Part shown: piece after piece, positions 8,426-28,731 of the stretch
How the letters are laid out: each line of letters opens with the position of its first letter
Position numbering within the stretch: position 1 is the first letter of the stretch
From: Mycobacterium sp. IS-1742
GTDB taxonomy: Bacteria; Actinomycetota; Actinomycetes; Mycobacteriales; Mycobacteriaceae
Assembly (NCBI RefSeq): GCF_001500125.1
Contig: NZ_LQIV01000012.1
Location: forward strand, 1-64,000
Direction: 5' to 3'
DNA length: 64,000 bases
The notes under the pieces: generated by a model
Database searches by the model: none
Told to the model about the DNA's origin: nothing
What the model saw: the letters and a program-made list of their open reading frames with translations, nothing else
Position numbers and translations under genes: made by a program

Positions 8426-10216
8426 ATGGCGCATCTTCTCGGGGCTGAGGCCCTCCATCTGGAATACCCGACCAAAGTCGTGTTCGACGGGGTCTCGCTG
8501 GGCGTGAACGAGGGCGATCGCATCGGCATCGTGGGCCGCAACGGTGACGGCAAATCCAGCCTGCTGGCCATGCTCGCGGGTCGGCGCAGCCCCGACTCGG
8601 GCCGGGTGACGGTACGTGGCGGGGTGCGGATCGGGGTGCTCGAGCAGGCCGACAACCTGGACGACGAGGACACCGTCGGGCATGCGGTGGTCGGTGATCT
8701 GCCGGAACACGAGTGGGCCGGGGATCCGCGCGGCCGTGACGTGATCGCCGGCCTGCTCGGCGATCTGGCGTGGGACGCAGTGCTGGGCACCCTGTCGGGC
8801 GGACAGCGCCGCCGGGTGGCGCTGGCCGCGCTACTGGCCGGCGACCACGACGTGCTGGCCCTGGACGAGCCGACCAACCACCTCGATGTGGAGGCCATCA
8901 CCTGGCTGGCCGAGCATCTCAAGCGACGCTGGTCGCCGTCGGCCGGCGGATTGCTGGTGGTGACGCACGACCGCTGGTTCCTCGACGAAGTGTGCACCGC
9001 GACGTGGGAGGTGCACGACCGGATCGTGGAACCGTTCGACGGCGGATACGCGGCCTATGTGCTCCAGCGGGTGGAGCGCGACCGCCAGGCCGCCACGATC
9101 GAAGCACGCCGCCAGAACCTGGCCCGTAAGGAGTTGGCCTGGCTGCGCCGTGGCGCCCCGGCCCGGACGTCGAAGCCCAAGTTCCGGATCGACGCAGCGA
9201 ACGCCCTGATCGCCGACGTCCCCGAGATCCGCGACAAGGTGGCACTGCAGTCGTTGGCCGTGTCGCGGCTCGGAAAGCAAGTGGTCGACCTGCTCGACGT
9301 GTCGGTGTCCTACGGCGACCACGAGGTGCTCCACGGCGTCGAGTGGCGGCTCGCCCCCGGCGAACGCACCGGCATCCTCGGCGTCAACGGGGCCGGCAAG
9401 TCGACACTGCTGGGGCTCATCGACGGTTCGGTGCAGCCGACCGCGGGCCGGGTCAAACGCGGTAAGACGGTCAAGATCGCGACGCTGACGCAGACGCTCG
9501 ACGAACTCGCGCCGCACCTCAACGATCCCGTCCGTATCGTCCTCGAAGGTCTGCGCACCACATACACAATCGGCGCCGGCTCCAAGGCTCAGGAACTCAC
9601 ACCGGGTCAACTGCTGGAGCGGCTCGGGTTCTCCAGCGCGCAGTTGTCGACTCCGGTCAAGGACCTCTCCGGCGGGCAGCAGCGTCGCCTGCAGCTGCTG
9701 CTCATCCTGCTCTCACAGCCCAACGTGCTGATCCTCGACGAGCCGACCAACGACCTCGACACCGACATGCTGGCCGCCATGGAGGATCTGCTGGACTCGT
9801 GGCCCGGCACCCTCATCGTGGTCAGTCACGACCGGTACTTCCTGGAGCGGGTCACCGATCAGCAGTACGGCATCCTCGGTGGCCGTCTCCGTCACCTCCC
9901 CGCGGGCGTCGACGAGTACCTGCGGCTGCGCGCGGCGCACGCCGCCGAGACCGGACCCGCTCCCGCCGCCCCTGCAGAGGAGTCGACGGAACTGTCCGGA
10001 GCCGAATTGCGGGCGGCGCAGAAAGAAGTCGCCGCCCTGGAACGCCGGTTGGAGAAGCTGCAGGGCCAGATCGACCGGTCCCGTACGGCGCTCGCCGATC
10101 ACGACCAGTCCGATTTCCAGGGACTGGCCACCAAGGTGGCCGCCATCAGGGCGATGGAGGACGAGGTCGCCGAGGCCGAGGGCCGCTGGTTCGAACTGAC
10201 CGAACAGATCGGCTAG
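8426..10216 (+). CDS. ABC-F family ATPase (Uup/macrolide-resistance-like)
   Basis: Soluble ABC-F protein of 596 residues with two ATPase domains in tandem and no membrane segment; such proteins act on ribosomes. First domain: Walker A GRNGDGKSS (37-45), LSGGQ (123-127), LDEPTNHLD. Second: GVNGAGKST (near 318), LSGGQQRR (near 414), LDEPTNDLD. A charged linker joins them and the last ~70 residues form a coiled coil as in Uup-type members. The start ATG follows TTGAGGGGAC. In M. tuberculosis the corresponding gene is annotated as two pieces (Rv1668c/Rv1667c); here it is intact. Antibiotic protection is possible but not shown. Confidence 0.92.
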   Translation: MAHLLGAEALHLEYPTKVVFDGVSLGVNEGDRIGIVGRNGDGKSSLLAMLAGRRSPDSGRVTVRGGVRIGVLEQADNLDDEDTVGHAVVGDLPEHEWAGDPRGRDVIAGLLGDLAWDAVLGTLSGGQRRRVALAALLAGDHDVLALDEPTNHLDVEAITWLAEHLKRRWSPSAGGLLVVTHDRWFLDEVCTATWEVHDRIVEPFDGGYAAYVLQRVERDRQAATIEARRQNLARKELAWLRRGAPARTSKPKFRIDAANALIADVPEIRDKVALQSLAVSRLGKQVVDLLDVSVSYGDHEVLHGVEWRLAPGERTGILGVNGAGKSTLLGLIDGSVQPTAGRVKRGKTVKIATLTQTLDELAPHLNDPVRIVLEGLRTTYTIGAGSKAQELTPGQLLERLGFSSAQLSTPVKDLSGGQQRRLQLLLILLSQPNVLILDEPTNDLDTDMLAAMEDLLDSWPGTLIVVSHDRYFLERVTDQQYGILGGRLRHLPAGVDEYLRLRAAHAAETGPAPAAPAEESTELSGAELRAAQKEVAALERRLEKLQGQIDRSRTALADHDQSDFQGLATKVAAIRAMEDEVAEAEGRWFELTEQIG

Positions 10217-10245
10217 CTGAGACAGTCCGGGAGTAGCGTCGACCC

Positions 10246-10692
10246 ATGGCCGACCTCGCGGAGTTCACCGGACTGATCTCTCGCGACCACGGCCTGTGCG
10301 TGTTCAGCACGCTGCGGCGCGACGGCAGCATCCAATCGACAGTCGTAAACGCCGGCGTCCTGGGACATCCGGTCACGGGGACACCGGTGGTCGGGCTCGT
10401 CGCGGTCGGTGGCTCGCTCAAACTGCGCAACCTGCGAGCCGATCCGCGCGCCACCATCGCCGCGCGCGCCGGTTGGCAGTGGGCGAGCGTCGAGGGGCGT
10501 GCCGAGTTGATCGGGCCCGACGACCCGCACCCCGAGATCGACGGCGAAGGCCTGCGGATCCTGTTGCGCGACGTGTTCACCGCCGCCGGCGGCCGCCACG
10601 ACGACTGGGACACCTACGACCGGGTGATGGCCGAGGAACGACGCACCGCGGTGCTCGTCGCCCCGCACCGCGTGTACTCCAATCCGGGTTAG
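10246..10692 (+). CDS. PPOX-class (pyridoxamine phosphate oxidase-like) flavin/F420-dependent protein
   Basis: A 148-residue protein with the split beta-barrel fold of PPOX-type flavin or F420 enzymes: an N-terminal STLRRDGSIQSTVV strand pair, then KLRNLRADPRATIAA, the typical cofactor-phosphate region, and a GRAEL strand. Mycobacteria carry many such F420-dependent reductases; the cofactor and substrate of this one cannot be read from sequence. The ATG follows a weak GGGAG. It ends next to the argH stop and is convergent with the arginine operon. Confidence 0.8.
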   Translation: MADLAEFTGLISRDHGLCVFSTLRRDGSIQSTVVNAGVLGHPVTGTPVVGLVAVGGSLKLRNLRADPRATIAARAGWQWASVEGRAELIGPDDPHPEIDGEGLRILLRDVFTAAGGRHDDWDTYDRVMAEERRTAVLVAPHRVYSNPG

Positions 10693-13316
<2,624 letters not shown>

Positions 13317-13329
13317 GACCAATCTCCTC

Positions 13330-15906
<2,577 letters not shown>

Positions 15907-15910
<4 letters not shown>

Positions 15911-16790
15911 GTGCTCACCACCTTGGTGCCGGTCCCCTCGTCGGTGAACAGTTCGACCAGCACGCAGTGCTCGACGCGGCCGTCGATGACGTGGGCGCTG
16001 GGCACACCGTCTGTGACGGCGCGCAGGCATGCCTCGATCTTGGGGACCATACCGGCCTCCAACGTCGGCAACAGCGCCGTCAGGTCGGCGGTGTTGATCT
16101 GGCTCACCAGCGAGTTGCGGTCCGGCCAGTCCGTGTAGAGCCCTTCGATGTCGGTGAGCATCAACAGCTTCTCGGCGTGCAACGCGGCGGCCAGCGCAGC
16201 CGCGGCGGTGTCGGCGTTGATGTTGTGGACGACGCCGTTGACGTCGGGCGCGATCGTCGACACCACGGGGATGCGGCCCGCCGCGATCAGGTCGAGAACC
16301 GCTTCGGTGCTGACGTGCTCGACGTCGCCGACGAGGCCGATGTCGGTGGCCACGCCGTCGACCACGACGTCCCGGCGCACCGCGGTGAACAGATGGGCGT
16401 CCTCGCCGGTGATGCCGACGGCGTACGGGCCGTGCGCGTTGATCAGCCCGACGAGTTCGCGGCCGACCTGGCCGAACAGCACCATCCGGGCGACGTCGAG
16501 CACTTCGGGGGTGGTCACCCGGAAGCCGCCCCGGAAGTCGCCCGCGATGCCGAGGCGCTTGAGCATCGCGCTGATCTGCGGTCCACCGCCGTGGACGACG
16601 ACGGGATGCACCCCGCAGTTGCGCAGGAACACCATGTCGGCGGCGAACGCGGCCTTGAGGGTGTCGTCGGTCATGGCGTTGCCGCCGTATTTGACGACGA
16701 CGATCTTGCCGTGCAGTTGCTTGAGCCACGGCAGTGCGGCGGCGAGCACCTGCGCCTTGGTCGCGGTCGTGTTGGACTCGGTGCCGGCGC

Positions 16791-16794
<4 letters not shown>
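15907..16794 (-). CDS. argB: Acetylglutamate kinase
   Basis: Phosphorylates N-acetylglutamate, usually the arginine-feedback-controlled step. The 295 residues show the amino-acid kinase fold: VKYGGNAM near 34-41, [10 protein letters not shown] near 75-84, and the [12 protein letters not shown] nucleotide/substrate region. The ATG at 16794 overlaps the argJ stop (ATGA). Feedback by arginine is known for the mycobacterial enzyme family. Confidence 0.96.
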
Positions 16795-23697
<6,903 letters not shown>

Positions 23698-23698
23698 A

Positions 23699-23714
23699 GA
23701 CAACACCTGTTGTC
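23699..23714. promoter_or_regulatory. Perfect palindrome GACAACA-CC-TGTTGTC, likely operator
   Basis: A 7-bp perfect inverted repeat around a 2-bp centre lies between the divergent cyclase and DUF2236 genes. On the plus strand it falls directly upstream of a -10-like TATGGT (23720-23725), between the -10 and the place of a -35, the classical position for a repressor site. Size and symmetry are those of TetR-type operators. No regulator gene is adjacent. Confidence 0.6.
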
Positions 23715-23761
23715 ATCACTATGGTGAAGATCACAGTGAGCATCGATTCAGCGAGGACCCG

Positions 23762-24817
23762 ATGACCGCGAGGACCACCCCGACGACTCCGCCGAAGACC
23801 CTTCACTCATGCGAGACGCGGCCGGACCCGCTGGGACCGGAGTCCTTGACCTGGAAGTACTTCGGGGACCTGCGCACCGGCATGCTGGGCGTCTGGATCG
23901 GCGCGATCCAGAACATGTACCCCGAACTCGGCGCCGGCGTGGAGGACCATTCGGTGCTGTTGCGCGAACCGCTGCAACGCGTCGCGCGGTCGGTCTACCC
24001 GATCATGGGCGTCGTCTACGACGGCGATCGCGCCGCGCAGACCGGTGAGCAGATCAAGAGCTACCACACGACCATCAAGGGCACCGATAACGCCGGGCGG
24101 CGATACCACGCGCTCAACCCCGAGACGTTCTACTGGGCTCACGCCACGTTCTTCATGCTGATCATCAAGACCGCGGAGTACTTCTGCGGCGGGCTCACCG
24201 AGGCCGAGAAGCGCCAGCTGTTCGACGAGCACGTGCAGTGGTACCGGATGTACGGGATGAGCATGCGGCCCGTGCCCGAGTCGTGGGACGAGTTCTGCGA
24301 GTACTGGGACCGCAAATGCCGTGAGGAACTCGAGATCAACCAGGCGACACTGGACATCTTCTCCATCCGCATCCCCAAGCCGTGGTTCGTGTTGATGCCG
24401 ACACCGGTGTGGGACCAGATGTTCAAGCCGATGGTCGGTGCTCAGAGGTGGATCGCCGCCGGACTGTTCGACCCCGCGGTGCGCGAGCGCGCCGGCATGC
24501 GGTGGACTCCGGGCGACGAGGTGGTGCTGCGGCTGTTCGGCAAACTCGTGGAGCTGGCGTTCGTCGCCGTTCCCGACGAGATCCGCCTGCACCCCCGCGC
24601 GCTGGCCGCCTATCGCCGTGCCGAAGGCAAACTCCCCGCCGACGCTCCCCTGGTCGAGGCGCCCGCGTTCATGGGCCCGCCCGCCGACCGCCGCGGCCTA
24701 CCGATGCACTACGTTCCCCGCCGCAGGACGCTGCTCGACAAAGCGGGGTCGCTGGTGCACACGACGTTCTCTTTGGCGGGCCTCCGTCCGGCGCGCGGAC
24801 GCGATAAGGCAGCCTGA
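23762..24817 (+). CDS. DUF2236 / MpaB-like (rubber-oxygenase fold) protein (Rv1645c-like)
   Basis: 351 residues of the DUF2236 family, whose studied members (latex-clearing protein, MpaB) bind haem b and cleave C=C or oxidise lipids. The family core is visible: GMLGVWIGAIQNMYPELG, then an HATFF segment and AEYFCGGLTEAEK. No signal peptide is seen. GAGGACCCG precedes the ATG. It is followed after five bases by an acyl-CoA dehydrogenase on the same strand, which suggests a lipid-related operon under the palindrome at 23699. Substrate unknown. Confidence 0.85.
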   Translation: MTARTTPTTPPKTLHSCETRPDPLGPESLTWKYFGDLRTGMLGVWIGAIQNMYPELGAGVEDHSVLLREPLQRVARSVYPIMGVVYDGDRAAQTGEQIKSYHTTIKGTDNAGRRYHALNPETFYWAHATFFMLIIKTAEYFCGGLTEAEKRQLFDEHVQWYRMYGMSMRPVPESWDEFCEYWDRKCREELEINQATLDIFSIRIPKPWFVLMPTPVWDQMFKPMVGAQRWIAAGLFDPAVRERAGMRWTPGDEVVLRLFGKLVELAFVAVPDEIRLHPRALAAYRRAEGKLPADAPLVEAPAFMGPPADRRGLPMHYVPRRRTLLDKAGSLVHTTFSLAGLRPARGRDKAA

Positions 24818-24822
24818 AGGGC

Positions 24823-26070
24823 ATGCTCGAGTGGTCTGATGTCGATCTTGCCGTGCGCGACGCCGTCCGGGAGTTCGTCGACAAAGAAATCCGTCCGCAT
24901 GTCGACGCTCTGGAGAGCGGCGAGATGGAGCCCTATCCCATCATCCGAAAGCTGTTCAGCACCTTCGGGATCGACGCGATGGCCAAGGAGTCGCTGGAGA
25001 AGCGGCTGGCCCGCCTCCGCGACGGGGACACCGGCGCGGCGAAATCCTCCGGCGGCGGTGGCATGTTCGGCGGCGGCCCCGACCAGGCGGGCATGGGGTT
25101 CGTCTTGGTCAGCGAGCTCTGCCGGGTGTGCATGGGCATCGTCGCGGGGATGGGTGTCAGTCTCGGGCTGACCGTGCCGACGATCATGGGCCGCGGCACC
25201 CTCGCCCAGCAGGAGCGGTGGCTGCCGGGTCTGGTGACCTACGAGAAGGTGGGCGCCTGGGCGATCACCGAACCCGACTCCGGTTCGGATGCGTTCGGCG
25301 GCATGAAGTCCTACGTCGTCCGCGACGGTGACGACTACATCCTCAACGGCCAGAAGACGTTCATCACCAACGGTCCCGACGCCGACGTGGTCGTCGTCTA
25401 CGCGAAATTGGACGAGGGTGACGGTGCGGACAAACGGGATCGCAAGGTCCTCACGTTCGTGCTCGACCGCGGCATGGAGGGCTTCGTGCAGTCGAAGCCG
25501 TTCCGCAAGATGGGGATCCACTCCTCCCGCACCGGCGAGCTGTTCTTCAACAACGTGCGGTTGAGCCGCGACAGGCTGCTCGGCGAGACCGAGGACAACA
25601 AGGCCGGCGACGGACGCGACAGTGCGCGGTCGAGCTTCTCCGCCGAACGCATCGGCGTGGCGGCGATGGCCCTCGGCGTCATCGAGGAATGCCTGCGCCT
25701 GTCGGTCGACTACGCGAGGTCCCGCACGCTGTGGGGCAAGGAGATCGGCCAGTTCCAGCTCATCCAGCTCAAGCTCGCGAGCATGGAGGTGGCGCGGATG
25801 AATGTGCGCAACATGCTGTTCCGGGTGATCGAGGCGTCCCAGACCGGCACCCCGATCTCGCTCGCGGAGGCGTCGGCCATCAAGTGGTACTGCTCGCAGG
25901 CCGCCACGGACGTCGCGATGGAGGCGGTCCAACTCTTCGGCGGCAACGGCTACATGACCGAGTACCGCGTCGAGCAGCTGGCCCGCGACGCGAAGTCACT
26001 GATGATCTACGCCGGCAGCAACGAGGTGCAGATCACCCACGTGGCGAAGGGTCTGCTGCGCGACTACTAG
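24823..26070 (+). CDS. Acyl-CoA dehydrogenase
   Basis: FAD-dependent acyl-CoA dehydrogenase, 415 residues, with the FAD/substrate motif WAITEPDSGSDAFG and the C-terminal helical domain (QLFGGNGYMTEY). The usual catalytic position in the C-terminal YxGT/S segment is Ala (IYAGSNEVQ); instead a Glu lies in AERIGVAA (Glu275), the position used by isovaleryl-CoA and long-chain dehydrogenases. A Gly-rich insertion (SSGGGGMFGGG) interrupts the N-terminal helical domain near residue 75. It follows the DUF2236 gene after five bases; GAAGG precedes the ATG. Confidence 0.92.
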   Translation: MLEWSDVDLAVRDAVREFVDKEIRPHVDALESGEMEPYPIIRKLFSTFGIDAMAKESLEKRLARLRDGDTGAAKSSGGGGMFGGGPDQAGMGFVLVSELCRVCMGIVAGMGVSLGLTVPTIMGRGTLAQQERWLPGLVTYEKVGAWAITEPDSGSDAFGGMKSYVVRDGDDYILNGQKTFITNGPDADVVVVYAKLDEGDGADKRDRKVLTFVLDRGMEGFVQSKPFRKMGIHSSRTGELFFNNVRLSRDRLLGETEDNKAGDGRDSARSSFSAERIGVAAMALGVIEECLRLSVDYARSRTLWGKEIGQFQLIQLKLASMEVARMNVRNMLFRVIEASQTGTPISLAEASAIKWYCSQAATDVAMEAVQLFGGNGYMTEYRVEQLARDAKSLMIYAGSNEVQITHVAKGLLRDY

Positions 26071-26855
26071 GCCTCCGACTGCACCGAGCGTGAGCGCATG
26101 GCGCGGGCGCTCTGATAAAGGCAGATCGCCGCGGCCGCGGCCACGTTGAGGCTCTCGGCGCTGCCCGCCATCGGGATGGTCACCCGCGCGTCGGCGAGCG
26201 CGGCCACCTCGGGTGCGAGTCCGTGCGCCTCGGCGCCGAACAGCCACGCCGTCGGCGCGTCGAGGTTCGCGTCGTCGAGGCTCACCTCGCCGTCGAGCGT
26301 GGTGGCCAGCACGGTCAGCCCGGCGCCGTGCAACGACGCCACCAACGCCGCGGTGTCGGGCGCCTCGACGACGGAGACCCCGAAGATGCTGCCCGCAGAG
26401 GCCCGCAGGCACTTCCCGTTGTAGGGGTCCACGCTGTTGCCTGCCAGGATCACCGCGTCGGCGCCCATCGCGTCGGCGAGCCGGATCACCGTGCCCGCGT
26501 TCCCGGGCTCCGACGTCTCGACCGCGACCGCCACGAGGCGCGGGGAGGCACCCAGGACCTCGTCGAGCGACACCTCGGGCATCCGGCACACCGCGACGAG
26601 GCCGACCGGGGTCACGGTGTCCGACAACGCCTTCGCCGCACGCTCGGTGACCAGCTGGACGTCGGTGCCGGCGAGCATCGCCGCGAACCGCGCCGCGGCC
26701 TCCTCGGTGACGAAGACCTCGGATACGACACCGCGCCGCAACGCGGCCTCGACGAGGTTGGGTCCCTCGGCGAGGAAGCGTGCGGCGCGGCGGCGACCGA
26801 CGTGTCGGTGGAGTTTGACCGCTGCCGCCACCCGGGCGGAGCGCTCGCTGAGCAG
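26067..26855 (-). CDS. tsnR: 23S/tRNA methyltransferase of the SpoU family (TsnR-like)
   Basis: SPOUT-class RNA 2'-O-ribose methyltransferase. The three knot motifs are present: EPGNAGTVIRLADAMG, then ILAGNSVDPYNGKCLRAS, and IPMAGSAESLNVAAAAAI at the C-terminus. N-terminal substrate-binding domain precedes them. Homology starts at LLSERSARVAAAVKL, which gives a CTG start at 26855, two bases after the rplT stop with GGAGAGG upstream (262 residues); the first standard start is a GTG at 26831 (254 residues). Last gene of infC-rpmI-rplT-tsnR. Confidence 0.88.
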   Translation of the reverse strand: MLSERSARVAAAVKLHRHVGRRRAARFLAEGPNLVEAALRRGVVSEVFVTEEAAARFAAMLAGTDVQLVTERAAKALSDTVTPVGLVAVCRMPEVSLDEVLGASPRLVAVAVETSEPGNAGTVIRLADAMGADAVILAGNSVDPYNGKCLRASAGSIFGVSVVEAPDTAALVASLHGAGLTVLATTLDGEVSLDDANLDAPTAWLFGAEAHGLAPEVAALADARVTIPMAGSAESLNVAAAAAICLYQSARAMRSRSVQSEA

Positions 26856-26857
26856 GC

Positions 26858-27247
26858 TCAGGCGGCCTCTCCGGACGGCGCATTCACATCGGCGGGCAGT
26901 GCGGCTTTGGCCACCTCCACCAGGGCGGTGAACGCGGCGGCATCGCTGACGGCGATCTCGGCGAGGTTCTTGCGGTCGACCTCGACGCCGGCGGCCTTGA
27001 GGCCCTGGATCAGCCGGTTGTAGGTGATGTCGTTCGCGCGGGCCGCGGCGTTGATCCGCGAGATCCACAGCTTGCGGAACTCACCCTTGCGCGCCCGCCG
27101 GTCGCGGTAGGCGTAGGTGAGTGAGTGCAGCTGCTGCTCTTTGGCCTTGCGGTACAGGCGTGACCGCTGACCGCGGTAGCCCTTGGAGGCCTTGAGTACT
27201 GTGCGGCGCTTCTTCTGGGCGTTGACTGCGCGCTTGACGCGTGCCAT
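26858..27247 (-). CDS. rplT: 50S ribosomal protein L20
   Basis: Large-subunit assembly protein of 129 residues with the basic N-terminal extension ([15 protein letters not shown]) and conserved [16 protein letters not shown]. The C-terminal domain [19 protein letters not shown] is complete, followed by a short Ala/Pro tail. Standard infC-rpmI-rplT order. Confidence 0.98.
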   Translation of the reverse strand: MARVKRAVNAQKKRRTVLKASKGYRGQRSRLYRKAKEQQLHSLTYAYRDRRARKGEFRKLWISRINAAARANDITYNRLIQGLKAAGVEVDRKNLAEIAVSDAAAFTALVEVAKAALPADVNAPSGEAA

Positions 27248-27292
27248 GGGTGGTTCCTATCTCGTGCGGACTGTGAAGGGTCGGTTCGTCGC

Positions 27293-27487
27293 TCAGCCGT
27301 TGAGCATCTTGTTGATGCGCGGGGCGTCGTTGGCCGACACCTGGGTGCGGCCGGCGAGACGACGGGTGCGCTTGGTGGGCTTGTGCTCCATCAGGTGGCG
27401 CCGATTGGCCTTCTGGCGCACGATCTTTCCGGTGCCGGTGCGCCGGAAGCGCTTGGACGCGCCGCTGTGGGTCTTGGCCTTGGGCAT
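27293..27487 (-). CDS. rpmI: 50S ribosomal protein L35
   Basis: Small basic ribosomal protein of 64 residues with the family sequence [20 protein letters not shown] at the N-terminus. An AGAGGA stretch lies before the ATG. Located between infC and rplT as in most bacteria. Confidence 0.98.
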   Translation of the reverse strand: MPKAKTHSGASKRFRRTGTGKIVRQKANRRHLMEHKPTKRTRRLAGRTQVSANDAPRINKMLNG

Positions 27488-27523
27488 GGGTGTCCTCTTG
27501 ATTCTGTTCGGTGTCGGGCAGTA

Positions 27524-28108
27524 CTACGTGGCGTCCGGGCCGGGGGCCGACTCGCGGGGACGCTCTGCTTGCTCCGCCGCTTTGGCGCGAGTCTTCGCGC
27601 CGCGGTGCGGGGCCAGCACCATCGTCATGTTGCGTCCGTCCTGCTTCGCCGACGTCTCGACGAAGCCGTATTCGGCGACGTCGGCGCCCAGGCGCTGCAG
27701 GAGCCGGAAGCCCAGTTCGGGCCGCGACTGCTCGCGTCCGCGGAACATGATCGTCACCTTGACCTTGGACCCGGCCTCCAGGAAGCGGATGACGTGACCC
27801 TTCTTGGTCTCGTAATCGTGCGGGTCGATCTTGGGACGGAGCTTCTGTTCCTTGACGACGGTCTGCTGCTGGTTCTTGCGAGACTCGCGCGCCTTCTGTG
27901 CCGTCTCGTACTTGAACTTTCCGTAGTCCATGATCTTGCAGACGGGCGGCTTGGCGTCCGGTGCAACTTCGACGAGGTCGAGATCGGCATCCGCGGCGAC
28001 GCGGAGTGCATCTTCGATGCGCACGATACCTACCTGCTCACCGCCCGGTCCGATCAGGCGAACTTCAGGTACGCGGATGCGCTCGTTGACGCGGGTCTCA
28101 GTGCTGAT
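27524..28108 (-). CDS. infC: Translation initiation factor IF-3
   Basis: Prevents premature subunit joining and checks start codons. 194 residues from an ATC codon at 28108, which lies after a perfect AGGAGG with a 4-base gap; the frame then reads [16 protein letters not shown], the conserved N-terminus. IF-3 genes typically use rare starts (ATT/ATC), which lets IF-3 repress its own synthesis. N domain to about 80, linker, C domain ending in [10 protein letters not shown]. The first standard start would cut off the conserved N-terminus. A long leader precedes the gene. Confidence 0.96.
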   Translation of the reverse strand: MSTETRVNERIRVPEVRLIGPGGEQVGIVRIEDALRVAADADLDLVEVAPDAKPPVCKIMDYGKFKYETAQKARESRKNQQQTVVKEQKLRPKIDPHDYETKKGHVIRFLEAGSKVKVTIMFRGREQSRPELGFRLLQRLGADVAEYGFVETSAKQDGRNMTMVLAPHRGAKTRAKAAEQAERPRESAPGPDAT

Positions 28109-28177
28109 GGGGCCTCCTATGTTGTGTTCTCCTGGGAGTCCACTGGCCCATTCCGCACCTGCCCGTCAGAGCAGGAA

Positions 28178-28196
28178 GGCCCTGCACCGCAGGGCC
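28178..28196 (-). promoter_or_regulatory. Stem-loop in the infC leader
   Basis: GGCCCTGC and GCAGGGCC form a perfect 8-bp stem around a 3-nt loop in the leader, about 70 nt upstream of the infC start. The transcribed leader is about 235 nt if the promoter at 28351-28378 is right, long enough for a regulatory RNA. On the transcript the stem is followed by a TTCCTGCTCT stretch. It could be an attenuator or part of a ribosomal-protein-binding leader; the class is not recognised. Confidence 0.4.
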
Positions 28197-28350
28197 CGTT
28201 GCCGACCGATCACGGCATCCGCCGCCCGCGCCGACAGCGCAGAACCGGCATACTCGATGCCGGTGACCGGACCGCTGCGCCGAGGTGGCCAGCGGTGGGA
28301 GTGGGACTCCACTTGCTGTCCTGACGTCAGCCAGGACGGTCGCGCATGCC

Positions 28351-28378
28351 AGTCTAGCAGGCATGACCGATGATCCAA
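28351..28378 (-). promoter_or_regulatory. Candidate promoter of infC-rpmI-rplT
   Basis: Minus strand: TTGGAT (28378-28373), 16-bp spacer, TAGACT (28356-28351), which matches the mycobacterial TANNNT -10. It overlaps the start of the divergent DUF1844 gene, so the two may interfere. It would give a leader of about 235 nt before the infC ATC codon. Confidence 0.5.
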
Positions 28379-28698
28379 GCACGCGCGAGCTCGCCGATAT
28401 TCCCGCCGTCGAGGTGATCACCCGTTCGGCGGTGATGCTGATGAGCGCGGCGGCCGAGAAGCTGGGGCTGTCGGACCCCGATCCGGACGACAGCCCCCAC
28501 CGCGACCTCGACGAGGCCCGCCGGCTGATCACCGCGCTGGCCGGCCTGGTGACGGCCTCGGCGGAGTACCTGGGCCCGCATGCCGGACCCGTGCGCGACG
28601 GTCTGAAGACCCTCCAGTTGGCGTTCCGGGAAGCCAGCGCCGCCCCCGACGAACCCGGCAAGGGGCCCGGCGAGAAATACACCGGTCCGGTGTGGTGA
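28363..28698 (+). CDS. DUF1844 family protein
   Basis: Small acidic protein of 111 residues. EVITRSAVMLMSAAAEKLGL followed by DLDEARRLITALAGLV is the DUF1844 pattern of two amphipathic helices; function unknown. Start at ATG 28363 fits the family; the frame remains open upstream but falls into the infC promoter. No membrane segment. Divergent from infC. Confidence 0.85.
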   Translation: MTDDPSTRELADIPAVEVITRSAVMLMSAAAEKLGLSDPDPDDSPHRDLDEARRLITALAGLVTASAEYLGPHAGPVRDGLKTLQLAFREASAAPDEPGKGPGEKYTGPVW

Positions 28699-28731
28699 TC
28701 ACGTCCCCACATTCGGGCCCCTGAGCGAATA

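Noticed and set aside
26856..27068. Extension of tsnR upstream over rplT in the same frame
   Set aside because: The added sequence is antisense-free but lies fully within rplT in another frame and is not conserved in the TsnR family.
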